Below, in pieces: positions 51,960 through 58,160 of a stretch of 64,000 nucleotides of DNA (position 1 is the first letter of the stretch; every line of letters starts with the position of its first letter). A model generated the notes under the pieces. The model was not told where the DNA came from. It did not search any database and was given only the letters and a program-made list of their open reading frames with translations. The translations under genes were made by a program, and so were the position numbers. Source of the DNA: an uncultured Lachnospiraceae bacterium (GTDB lineage Bacteria; Bacillota; Clostridia; Lachnospirales; Lachnospiraceae); contig CAJUGD010000002.1 in the NCBI GenBank assembly GCA_910586205.1, forward strand, positions 200,353-264,352, given 5' to 3'.

Positions 51960-52054
51960 CACCTCACCTCCTTGTCTGGTAAATTCCTCCATCTCATGCT
52001 ATAATCCCTACATCAACACCGCCATGCTGAAATATTATGAAAGGAGAATGACGC
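51960..52054 (+). promoter_or_regulatory. Cassette promoter block 1 (degenerate hairpin)
   Basis: TGGTAA (51977-51982), 17 bp, TATAAT (52000-52005), then a leader and AAAGGAGA before the ATG at 52055. The shared CTCC-rich stretch CCTCCATCTCATGC links it to block 3. The 5' hairpin found in blocks 2-5 is not recognisable. Confidence 0.65.
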
Positions 52055-52210
52055 ATGAATAAAGAAGAATTATCCTTGGAACTTACCAAGCTTATTTCCG
52101 AAAAACTAATTACTACAAACAAATTTACAGAAAATGCTGGTAATCTTCCGAAAGCTATCGTAGAAGCATACAACTTTATCTACGACAACATTAAGGCTCA
52201 TTCAGAATAG
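52055..52210 (+). CDS. Cassette gene 1, small acidic helical protein
   Basis: 51 residues (MNKEELSLELTKLISEKLIT...). AAGGAGAATGACGC precedes the ATG. It converges on and overlaps gene b by 20 bp. Two predicted helices and a net negative charge, as in genes 2 and 4. Function unknown. Confidence 0.65.
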   Translation: MNKEELSLELTKLISEKLITTNKFTENAGNLPKAIVEAYNFIYDNIKAHSE

Positions 52211-52343
52211 TAAATATATTAACCATCTGTTCCGTCAATTTAACTAGTTCTTCGATTGAACAATTAGAGGATTTCTCTGCAAGTAATTTCAGTTGCTTAT
52301 GGAGAAGTCCTGTTTCTTCTTGCAGAACATTCCTTAGCTCCGT
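52191..52343 (-). CDS. Small leftward gene b (ACG at the start position)
   Basis: 50 residues (TELRNVLQEETGLLHKQLKL...). GGGAGGTGA lies 6 nt before ACG at 52343. The frame is open upstream to an ATG at 52385, but that ATG has a poor site and would put the strong Shine-Dalgarno inside the gene. Helical, possible coiled coil. Confidence 0.5.
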   Translation of the reverse strand, partial: TELRNVLQEETGLLHKQLKLLAEKSSNCSIEELVKLTEQMVNIFTILNEP

Positions 52344-52349
52344 CTCACC

Positions 52350-52467
52350 CTCACCTCCCTTCCTAATCTCCTCTATCTGATGCACTTGCCTTTTTTCTGT
52401 CCCTTCCTTATACTATGCTCACAGGCTCCTGCCAGAGCCGAGTACATAGAAAGGAATGATAAAAAAC
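52350..52467 (+). promoter_or_regulatory. Cassette promoter block 2 with 5' hairpin
   Basis: TTGCCT (52386-52391), 17 bp, TATACT (52409-52414). Hairpin GGCTC-6 nt-GAGCC (52424-52428 / 52435-52439) near the transcript start, then GAGTACA and the ribosome binding site. Confidence 0.75.
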
Positions 52468-52665
52468 ATGACTGAAAAGGAATTTGAAACCCGATTTGCA
52501 AAAACTTAGTCAACCGCTTTATCAGAAGATGATATTTCCAAGCTTTGCAATAATGCCGCTCAATCTACAGATTCCATCATCGTCCTTGCCAAGATTCTTT
52601 TGGATTTTCAAAAGGCTGCCGTAAAAGCTGTTCTAAAAGAATTTCTTTTAAATGATGAACAGTAG
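52468..52665 (+). pseudogene. Cassette gene 2, interrupted by an amber codon
   Basis: The frame MTEKEFETRFAKT is followed by TAG (52507-52509, codon 14) and then stays open for 51 more codons (STALSEDDISKLCNNAAQST...) to a normal stop. With the amber read as sense it would be a 65-residue helical acidic protein like genes 1 and 4. A recent nonsense change is the simplest view. Confidence 0.65.
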
Positions 52666-52759
52666 ATTCTGGTGTAGGGAGTTGCTGTTTTTGAACTTGC
52701 ACTTCAAGGGCAGCAACTCTCTTTTCTAGTTCTTCCCACCGTTCTTTCGATATGAACGT
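52577..52759 (-). CDS. Small leftward gene c (ACG at the start position)
   Basis: 60 residues (TFISKERWEELEKRVAALEV...), strong coiled coil. GGGAGGTGAGGGAG precedes ACG at 52759. A GTG within the Shine-Dalgarno (52768) is in frame but would have only 3 nt spacing to AGGAGG. Overlaps cassette gene 2 by 89 bp ant-iparallel. Confidence 0.5.
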   Translation of the reverse strand, partial: TFISKERWEELEKRVAALEVQVQKQQLPTPESTVHHLKEILLEQLLRQPFENPKESWQGR

Positions 52760-52765
52760 CTCCCT

Positions 52766-52861
52766 CACCTCCCTCCTATCTGGTAAATCCCTCCATCTCA
52801 TGCTATACTTCTCGTACAGGCTCCCGCCAGAGCCGAGTACATACTAAAAGGAGAATTGCTT
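52766..52861 (+). promoter_or_regulatory. Cassette promoter block 3 with 5' hairpin
   Basis: TGGTAA (52781-52786), 17 bp, TATACT (52804-52809). Hairpin GGCTC / GAGCC (52819-52823 / 52830-52834) inside outer GTAC sequences; then AAAAGGAG and the ATG at 52862. Confidence 0.75.
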
Positions 52862-53398
52862 ATGCATCCGTCAGAGAAAGAACTATTATTAACACCGTAT
52901 CAACAATATTTAGAAACCGGAAATCGTGAATATGGCCTTCGCTTTGATAATCAAGCCAATAGGTCTAAAACCTACAACTACCTAGATAACTTAGAAGATG
53001 ATGGCTACATCGAGTACACAGCAAGGGCTACTGGATTTTGCCAATATAAAATCACTCCTTATGGAATCCAATTTGTTGAAAATGGTTTTAAAATCCCTGA
53101 TGTATCTCCAGTAATACAAGGCGATAACAGCATTTACGTCAATGGCTCCAGCAATTCAATAACCGGAAATTACAACAAAATATCTGTTGACATCGCTCAC
53201 TCCGACTTACCCGATGACTGTAAACAATTAATCGAATCTTTTCTTTATGAAATGCAAAACCCTCACCTTCCTCAAGAAAAGAAATCCGAAAAAATCAAGT
53301 CTTTTCTATCTGACATTTCATCAGGAACTATTTCTGGTGCTGCTGCATCCGGATTGACTACGCTTCTTATTTCTCTTTTTAGCCAGATACCGTTTTGA
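52862..53398 (+). CDS. Cassette gene 3: winged-helix plus C-terminal hydrophobic helix
   Basis: 178 residues from the ATG at 52862 (AAAGGAGA upstream). The N-terminal winged-helix-like region (KTYNYLDNLEDDGYIEYTARATGFCQYKITPYGIQFVENG) is followed by a beta repeat (GDNSIYVNGSSNSITGNYNK), a helical part and a C-terminal hydrophobic segment SGAAASGLTTLLISLFSQIP. A signalling or membrane-acting phage effector is possible. No named family recognised. Confidence 0.7.
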   Translation: MHPSEKELLLTPYQQYLETGNREYGLRFDNQANRSKTYNYLDNLEDDGYIEYTARATGFCQYKITPYGIQFVENGFKIPDVSPVIQGDNSIYVNGSSNSITGNYNKISVDIAHSDLPDDCKQLIESFLYEMQNPHLPQEKKSEKIKSFLSDISSGTISGAAASGLTTLLISLFSQIPF

Positions 53399-53581
53399 TT
53401 CCTCCAACCAGTGCCTAACCGCTTCCGGGAGGGTGCTGGTTGTGACTTTCATTGGAACAGGCTGTAAAAAGCAACTGCCATCTTTACATTCAAATAAATA
53501 TAACCTAGTTCTGACTATTCCTCCTTCCGCAAAGAGGACATATTGCTTTCCGTTGACAGAAAAGCACCCTTTCGTTTCTAT
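53321..53581 (-). CDS. Small leftward gene d (ATA at the start position)
   Basis: 86 codons (IETKGCFSVNGKQYVLFAEG...). AAGGAGGTGA, a perfect 10-nt anti-16S match, lies 6 nt before ATA at 53581. No ATG, GTG or TTG is available at proper spacing. Beta-rich first half and a basic end that overlaps cassette gene 3. An ATA start is very unusual, so either translation is weak or the gene is decayed. Confidence 0.45.
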   Translation of the reverse strand: METKGCFSVNGKQYVLFAEGGIVRTRLYLFECKDGSCFLQPVPMKVTTSTLPEAVRHWLEESKRYLAKKRNKKRSQSGCSSTRNSS

Positions 53582-53588
53582 CGCTCCT

Positions 53589-53684
53589 TCACCTCCTTCC
53601 TGTCTGGAAATTTCTCCCTCTACGTGATATACTTCCTATACAGACTCCCACCAGAGCCGAGTATGAAGAAAGGAACACTCATAT
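53589..53684 (+). promoter_or_regulatory. Cassette promoter block 4 with 5' hairpin
   Basis: TGGAAA (53605-53610), 17 bp, TATACT (53628-53633). Hairpin GACTC / GAGCC (53643-53647 / 53654-53658) has one mismatch. AAAGGAA precedes the ATG at 53685. Confidence 0.7.
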
Positions 53685-53916
53685 ATGTTGGAAAAAAAAT
53701 AATGAACTACTATCACATTTAATCGATATTGGTCAGGTAACTTACTACCAAATGCACAACCAGATACTTGAGGAAATGTGTCCATCTGGAGATTTTTCTT
53801 CTACAGAATGGAACGAAGCTTCTGTTGAGGCCGTTATTGCTGCTGTTGCAAAGATGATTCAAGAAAATAACGCCTTGCTTCTAACAAAGACCGAACAGAG
53901 CAAAGAGAACATATAA
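53685..53916 (+). pseudogene. Cassette gene 4, frameshift at an A8 run
   Basis: ATG TTG GAA is followed by a run of eight A (53692-53699). As written the frame stops after five codons. Removing one A restores 76 codons (MLEKNNELLSHLIDIGQVTY...) to a normal stop. The run may be a slippage (phase-variable) site, a fixed loss, or a sequencing error. Confidence 0.65.
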
Positions 53917-54067
53917 GCTTTTCATTTTTAACAATATTCATAGAAAGCTTTTGTATCTGTTTTTCAACTCTGTAAATTCGCAGGCGTATAAGGTCCAGCG
54001 ATTCTTCTTCAGAAAAAAGCCGCTTCCCGCCAAAGGCGGCCTTTTTCTTTTTATGCTTCTTACCCGT
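53834..54067 (-). CDS. Small leftward gene e (ACG at the start position)
   Basis: 77 codons. An in-frame TGA lies 9 nt upstream of ACG at 54067, so no ATG can be used, and AGGAGGTGA precedes it. The N-terminus (GKKHKKKKAAFGGKRLFSEE) is clearly homologous to gene a, where the same codon is TTG. The alignment TGA-N6-TTG / TGA-N6-ACG supports ACG as start. Confidence 0.5.
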   Translation of the reverse strand, partial: TGKKHKKKKAAFGGKRLFSEEESLDLIRLRIYRVEKQIQKLSMNIVKNEKLICSLCSVRSLLEARRYFLESSLQQQQ

Positions 54068-54073
54068 CTCCCC

Positions 54074-54188
54074 CTCACCTCCTCTCTAAGCCCCTCTGTC
54101 TGATGCACTTGCCATTTTTTCCCATTTGCCTTATACTGTATTTACAGGCCCCTCCCAGGGCCGAGTACACAAAGAAAGAAGGTTATTT
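54074..54188 (+). promoter_or_regulatory. Cassette promoter block 5 with 5' hairpin
   Basis: TTGCCA (54109-54114), 17 bp, TATACT (54132-54137). Hairpin GGCCC / GGGCC (54147-54151 / 54158-54162): both arms changed together relative to blocks 2-3, which supports base pairing. Confidence 0.75.
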
Positions 54189-54896
54189 ATGAACAACACA
54201 TGTTTTGTTATTATGCCAATTGGGGACCAAGCAATCGGAGGAGTTACAATAACAGAGGAGAAATTGCGTGAAAAATATGACTATATTATCAAAAATGCCA
54301 TTAAAAAAGCAGCTCCCTCCCTTGATGTTATTCGGGCTGATGAAGAAGTAAATCCAGGTTCAATCAGTAATGATATTTTTACAAAATTGATGCACTCGCA
54401 GTTTGTTATTGCTGATATTACATACCCTAATCCTAATGTTTTCTACGAATTAGGCATCCGCCACGCTATTCGTCCAGGGACGATATTAATTCGTGAAAAG
54501 GTTGATTTTAAAGTCCCATTTGATGTTTCGCATTTGCGTCATATTGAATATACTCAAGAACCTTCAGGTATGGATAAGTTAGCCGAGCAACTTAAACGTA
54601 GATTTGAATTTTATGCTAAAACCCCTGAAAAACCGGATAATCAATTTTTGGAACTCTGTTCTTTTACAAATTATGTGCCAACTATTTACGGAAAACCCGA
54701 AACAGGTAAACAAGATTTTGTTGCCAAGCTGCTTACCCTCTTTTTGAGCAATCCTGGAATGCTACAAGCATTGACAGATAAATCTTTATCAAAGGAAGAT
54801 CAGCAGCAAGCAATTTTCTTAGAATTCGCAAAAAATCCCGATTATGCGGACCAACTTGTGCAAGCGCTAGTCCACTCCGGACTCATCCAGATCTAA
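54189..54896 (+). CDS. Cassette gene 5: TIR-like / nucleoside deoxyribosyltransferase-like protein
   Basis: 235 residues from the ATG at 54189 (AAAGAAGG upstream). CFVIMPIG near residue 5, NAIKKAAPSLDVIRADEEVNPGSISNDIF, and VIADITYPNPNVFYELGIRHA near 85 identify the flavodoxin-like NDT/TIR superfamily that often serves as a nucleotide- or NAD-processing effector in bacterial conflict systems. A helical C-terminal domain follows. Its activity is not shown; a defence role is inferred from domain and setting. Confidence 0.75.
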   Translation: MNNTCFVIMPIGDQAIGGVTITEEKLREKYDYIIKNAIKKAAPSLDVIRADEEVNPGSISNDIFTKLMHSQFVIADITYPNPNVFYELGIRHAIRPGTILIREKVDFKVPFDVSHLRHIEYTQEPSGMDKLAEQLKRRFEFYAKTPEKPDNQFLELCSFTNYVPTIYGKPETGKQDFVAKLLTLFLSNPGMLQALTDKSLSKEDQQQAIFLEFAKNPDYADQLVQALVHSGLIQI

Positions 54897-55058
54897 TTCC
54901 TTTGTTAAACGTTCAAATATGGTTTTTAAGAGTGTATAAACCGTATCGGCTTTAATTTGTGGAGAAACATTTTCCAGACTGATTATAACCGAAAACGTTT
55001 CTCCGCTTTCATCAAAATGCAACGACTTTTGCATAGTTCTGATTGTTCTTTCAGTAAT
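54867..55058 (-). CDS. Small leftward gene f (ATT at the start position)
   Basis: 63 codons (ITERTIRTMQKSLHFDESGE...). An in-frame TGA lies 9 nt upstream of ATT at 55058, and AGGAGATGAGGAG precedes it. The next ATG is codon 9 and has no site. Overlaps cassette gene 5 by 30 bp. It comes directly after the cro-like gene, first of the leftward series. Confidence 0.5.
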   Translation of the reverse strand: MTERTIRTMQKSLHFDESGETFSVIISLENVSPQIKADTVYTLLKTIFERLTKELDLDESGVD

Positions 55059-55075
55059 ATCTCCTCATCTCCTCT

Positions 55076-55312
55076 CTATATTATTGCTACGGTTTTATCG
55101 TAATCTAAGGGTAAAAAAATAAGTTGCTCATAAGGCACTCCATAAACTTCTTCGATTTTTCTCAAAACCGGAATGTCTGGATAACTTTTTCCACGTTCAT
55201 AATTTCCTAAGGTATCAGTGCTTACCCCAATACATTTAGCTGCCTCCTCTTGCGTCAATTTCTTCATCTCTCTGGCAGTTCGTAACGTAAATCTTGTTTT
55301 CATAACCAGCAA
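55076..55312 (-). CDS. Cro-like XRE regulator
   Basis: 78 residues from a TTG at 55312 with AGGAGGTGA at 7 nt; the ATG at 55303 is possible but 16 nt from the site. XRE helix-turn-helix TQEEAAKCIGVSTDTLGNYE with a following dimer helix. First gene of the leftward early operon (genes f to a, then replication). It should block the divergent CI promoter and allow lytic growth. Confidence 0.88.
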   Translation of the reverse strand: MLVMKTRFTLRTAREMKKLTQEEAAKCIGVSTDTLGNYERGKSYPDIPVLRKIEEVYGVPYEQLIFLPLDYDKTVAII

Positions 55313-55344
55313 GTCATTATCACCTCCTATCAATTTCTAAAAAT

Positions 55345-55431
55345 ACTATACTACGGTTTAATCGTAATGTCAACGTTTTTTTCGTAATTATTTAAAATTA
55401 TCTTGATTTTTTTACGGATTAATCATATAAT
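55345..55431. promoter_or_regulatory. Lysis-lysogeny switch: divergent promoters and operators
   Basis: Leftward: TTGACA (55368-55373), 17 bp, TATAGT (55345-55350). Rightward: TTGATT (55403-55408), 17 bp, TATAAT (55426-55431). Both spacers hold related TTACG-containing sites: TTACGATTAAACCGTA (leftward strand) and TTACGGATTAATCA. Repressor binding should therefore block each promoter directly. Confidence 0.85.
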
Positions 55432-55453
55432 GATGATTGAAGGAGGTAATTAT

Positions 55454-55882
55454 ATGAGTGGGTTAGGGAATAAAGAAATAATGGCAAACAATATTCAATA
55501 TTATATGGACATGTATCAAAAAACTAGACAGGATATGTGCGATGCCCTCGGAGTTAAATATACTACATTTTCAGATTGGGTCAATGCAAAAGCATATCCA
55601 CGCATTGACAAGATAGAACTAATGGCAAATTATTTTGGAATATCCAAGGCTGATTTAGTAGAAGAACGCAATACTTTGACCACCCGCGATGAACGTGATA
55701 TAGAAAAAATCCTAGACCAAACCCGGGAGCAGCTCTTGTCCCAGGAAGGCCTGATGTTTGATGGAAAACCAGCCAGCCCGGAAGCCGTTGAGTCCATCAT
55801 TTCAGCTATGCAGATCGGCATGGAAATGGCAAAGAAAAAGAACAAGGAAAAGTACACTCCAAAGAAATACAAAAAGGGATGA
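55454..55882 (+). CDS. CI-like XRE repressor
   Basis: 142 residues from the ATG at 55454 (AGGAGGTAA upstream). N-terminal HTH (TRQDMCDALGVKYTTFSDWVNAKAYPRIDKIE) and a short C-terminal part. No LexA/S24 autoprotease domain is seen; instead the next gene is an ImmA-type peptidase, so induction probably goes through cleavage by that partner, as in ICEBs1. Confidence 0.9.
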   Translation: MSGLGNKEIMANNIQYYMDMYQKTRQDMCDALGVKYTTFSDWVNAKAYPRIDKIELMANYFGISKADLVEERNTLTTRDERDIEKILDQTREQLLSQEGLMFDGKPASPEAVESIISAMQIGMEMAKKKNKEKYTPKKYKKG

Positions 55883-55887
55883 TGCTT

Positions 55888-56316
55888 ATGGATATCAAAA
55901 AACGGGCTGACGAGTTAGCCAGAAGATTCCAAACTCGTAATCCCTTTGAAATTATCCAAGGGTTAAATGTAATATTGCTATTTGTCCCATTAATTGACAC
56001 AAAAGCCTTTTACCAATATTTTCAGCGCAATAATATTATTTATATCGATGAGAATTTATCCAGAAAAGAACAAATATTTGAATGCGCTCACGAAATGGGG
56101 CATATGTTCCTTCATAAAAATGCAAATACTATCTTTATGGATAGCAGAACAATGCTTAATACCAATCGATATGAAAAGGAAGCCGATACCTTTGCTATAG
56201 ACTTACTAATTAGCGATGATATACTAACCGAATATCAAGAGTACAATATAGAGCGTCTTTCCCGATTGCTGGAATATGAAAAACGGTTAATAGAACTAAG
56301 ATTAAATAGCCATTAG
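55888..56316 (+). CDS. ImmA/IrrE-type metallopeptidase
   Basis: 142 residues (ATG at 55888; 55879 also possible, overlapping the repressor stop). Zinc motif FECAHEMGHMFLH near residue 72 with a later Glu (EKEADTFAIDLL). It should cleave the preceding repressor upon DNA damage, the ICEBs1 ImmA-ImmR scheme. Coupled to the repressor gene. Confidence 0.92.
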   Translation: MDIKKRADELARRFQTRNPFEIIQGLNVILLFVPLIDTKAFYQYFQRNNIIYIDENLSRKEQIFECAHEMGHMFLHKNANTIFMDSRTMLNTNRYEKEADTFAIDLLISDDILTEYQEYNIERLSRLLEYEKRLIELRLNSH

Positions 56317-56354
56317 GCTTTTTAATAAAAATACAAAAAGAGAGGGAATGTATT

Positions 56355-56999
56355 ATGAAAAAGAAATTATTAGTTGCAACAATCTTTGCCGTCACGATTG
56401 GTCTGGCCGGATGTTCTTCCCCCACAACACCTCAAGACAATTCAGCAGAGATCGAAAGCCTCAAGTCTCAAGTTGAATCTCTGCAGGCTGAAAACAATGA
56501 ACTGAAAAAATCTCTTGAAGCTGCTGAAGCTGCTACAGAACCAGAAACTTCTGAAGCCCAAGATTCTTCTACCGGCTCTGTTCTAATGCTCAATGAAGAA
56601 GGCATTCTTGAGGATTGGGCTATTACAGTCTCAAATACCGAAATAACAGATTATATAAAGGAAAATGACTATGCCGGATTTACCCCAGACGATGACAACA
56701 GATATTTAGCCATAGAAATCAGTGTAACAAATAATGGAAAAAGTGCTTCTACCTTTTTACCAAGTTTCGGAATCGGAGACTCTATATCCGCAAAAATTTT
56801 ATACCAAAATGACTACGAATTCAGTTCCACAAATCTATTGGGATACAGTAAAGGAATGCATGATTCCACGATCAATCCCTTGTCTACTAAAACAGGGGTT
56901 ATCGCTTTTGAGATTCCAGATTCTGTAGCTTCCAGTGAAGATGAACTTCTTTTAGTTATTTCCGCTGGAAATAAAAACTTACAATTCAAAATCAGGTAA
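56355..56999 (+). CDS. Lipoprotein with coiled coil and DUF4352-type domain
   Basis: 214 residues. Signal peptide with lipobox LAGC near residue 20, coiled coil (IESLKSQVESLQAENNELKKSLEAAE), acidic linker and a beta-sandwich domain (NRYLAIEISVTNNGKSASTF). Expressed from lysogeny together with repressor genes, it is a candidate superinfection-exclusion or host-changing lipoprotein; this is inferred from position. Confidence 0.8.
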   Translation: MKKKLLVATIFAVTIGLAGCSSPTTPQDNSAEIESLKSQVESLQAENNELKKSLEAAEAATEPETSEAQDSSTGSVLMLNEEGILEDWAITVSNTEITDYIKENDYAGFTPDDDNRYLAIEISVTNNGKSASTFLPSFGIGDSISAKILYQNDYEFSSTNLLGYSKGMHDSTINPLSTKTGVIAFEIPDSVASSEDELLLVISAGNKNLQFKIR

Positions 57000-57000
57000 A

Positions 57001-57147
57001 TTGTCCGAAATAAAAGGTGACCATTTCATATACTCTTACAGTAATCTTCCGGAAAATATAAATATTCAACTCAGTGGCAATATGGCAAAACCTTACCAGG
57101 TAAAGCAAGTCAGGACTTTCTTGCAAAAATATCAGCTTAAATTATAG
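57001..57147 (+). pseudogene. C-terminal remnant of a HicA-type toxin
   Basis: 48 codons from a TTG next to the lipoprotein stop (LSEIKGDHFIYSYSNLPENI...). KGDHFIYS corresponds to the GSH region of HicA, and the end KQVRTFLQKYQL to its last helix. The N-terminal half is missing, and the intact hicB that follows supports this reading. It may also be an unrelated fragment. Confidence 0.45.
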
Positions 57148-57157
57148 GAGGTATCCC

Positions 57158-57367
57158 ATGTATAAATACGAACGTATTATTTACTGGTCAAATGATGACA
57201 ATTCTTTTATTGTCGAGGTACCGGAACTCCTAGGCTGCATGGCTGACGGTGCAACCATAGAAGAAGCAATCGCAAATGTTGAGATCATTATCAAAGAGTG
57301 GATTGAGGTAACATTGGAAAGGGGACTTGAAGTCCCGGAACCAAAGGGACGGCTTATGTATGCATAA
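57158..57367 (+). CDS. HicB-type antitoxin without intact partner
   Basis: 69 residues, single HicB fold (DDNSFIVEVPELLGCMADGATIEEAIANVEIIIKEWIEVTLE) and no DNA-binding tail. ATAGGAGG precedes the ATG. Solitary because only a hicA remnant is upstream. Confidence 0.85.
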   Translation: MYKYERIIYWSNDDNSFIVEVPELLGCMADGATIEEAIANVEIIIKEWIEVTLERGLEVPEPKGRLMYA

Positions 57368-57524
57368 AATTTCTGCCTACAGTTGATGGTAACAGGATTA
57401 CCGTACTGGGAAAAGCGAAAGAAAATTAAATAGCCATTGGGTCAACCATTTGATGATGCAGCGGCAAACTACACCAGCCGTAACAGCGATTAAAAGACGA
57501 ATTAAAACAGACTGGAGGTATAAA
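57368..57524 (+). other. Gene remnant spacer
   Basis: No gene. A short in-frame relic ending VLGKAKEN* (about 57396-57430) has a near twin ending VLGKAEDH* before the Uma2 gene (about 58115-58143). Both look like the 3' ends of lost genes replaced by the present ones. Confidence 0.4.
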
Positions 57525-57815
57525 ATGCTATATCCATTTATGACACTCAATGACAATACGGAGATAGTACACTCCGAATTGCTGGAAAAAGATAATAAAA
57601 AGCAGGTCAAGGTCTGTATCGAAAAGCCTGTATATGGCGGATTTCATTCGGCAGTATGCTATCTTCCGGATTATTCGTGGGAAGATATTCAGGGATTTTC
57701 ACCGGAAGAAATCCATTATTTTCAGGAGCTTCTGGAATCCCTGTCCCATGTCATCATTGAGCTCGCGCAAGACGGTGGTATAGAAGGGGGACTGGAAAAT
57801 GCCGCAAGTTTTTAG
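57525..57815 (+). CDS. Hypothetical partner of DUF4160 protein
   Basis: 96 residues from the ATG at 57525 (TGGAGGTAT upstream). MLYPFMTLNDNTEIVHSELL and the acidic end (SPEEIHYFQELLESLSHVII) fit small proteins paired with DUF4160. It overlaps the DUF4160 gene by 17 bp. A toxin-antitoxin-like role is suggested by the pairing only. Confidence 0.65.
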   Translation: MLYPFMTLNDNTEIVHSELLEKDNKKQVKVCIEKPVYGGFHSAVCYLPDYSWEDIQGFSPEEIHYFQELLESLSHVIIELAQDGGIEGGLENAASF

Positions 57816-58077
57816 ACTCGGCCCATATGTTATCTATTTCTGGATGAATGAAGGGAAACCGCTTGAGCCAATTCACATCCACGTAGCTCAAGGTATTCCT
57901 TCTCCAAATGCAACAAAAATATGGATTACAAGGCGTGGTAAATGTTTGCTTTGCAACAACAACTCTAAGATCCCTAAAAAACAGTTAAATGCTATAATCA
58001 AGGTTATAGAGGCTCAATGCAACAGTGTTACTGATCTGTGGCTTTCCACATTTGGAGAAATCCGGTATTATTGCTAA
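57799..58077 (+). CDS. DUF4160 protein
   Basis: 92 residues. MPQVFRLGPYVIYFWMNEGKPLEPIHIHVAQG, with the HIHV motif, is the DUF4160 signature; such proteins are usually the second member of a small two-gene pair with DUF2442-like proteins. Biochemical role unknown. Confidence 0.85.
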   Translation: MPQVFRLGPYVIYFWMNEGKPLEPIHIHVAQGIPSPNATKIWITRRGKCLLCNNNSKIPKKQLNAIIKVIEAQCNSVTDLWLSTFGEIRYYC

Positions 58078-58160
58078 TTTAACTGTCCCCTATATGGCAT
58101 TTGGTAAATAGAAAAGTACTGGGAAAAGCAGAAGATCATTAAACTAAAGGAGAGTGTCGT

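Noticed and set aside
52344..52385. ATG start for gene b
   Set aside because: Weak site, and the strong GGGAGGTGA would lie inside the gene; the parallel with genes a, e and f favours the ACG. Still possible.
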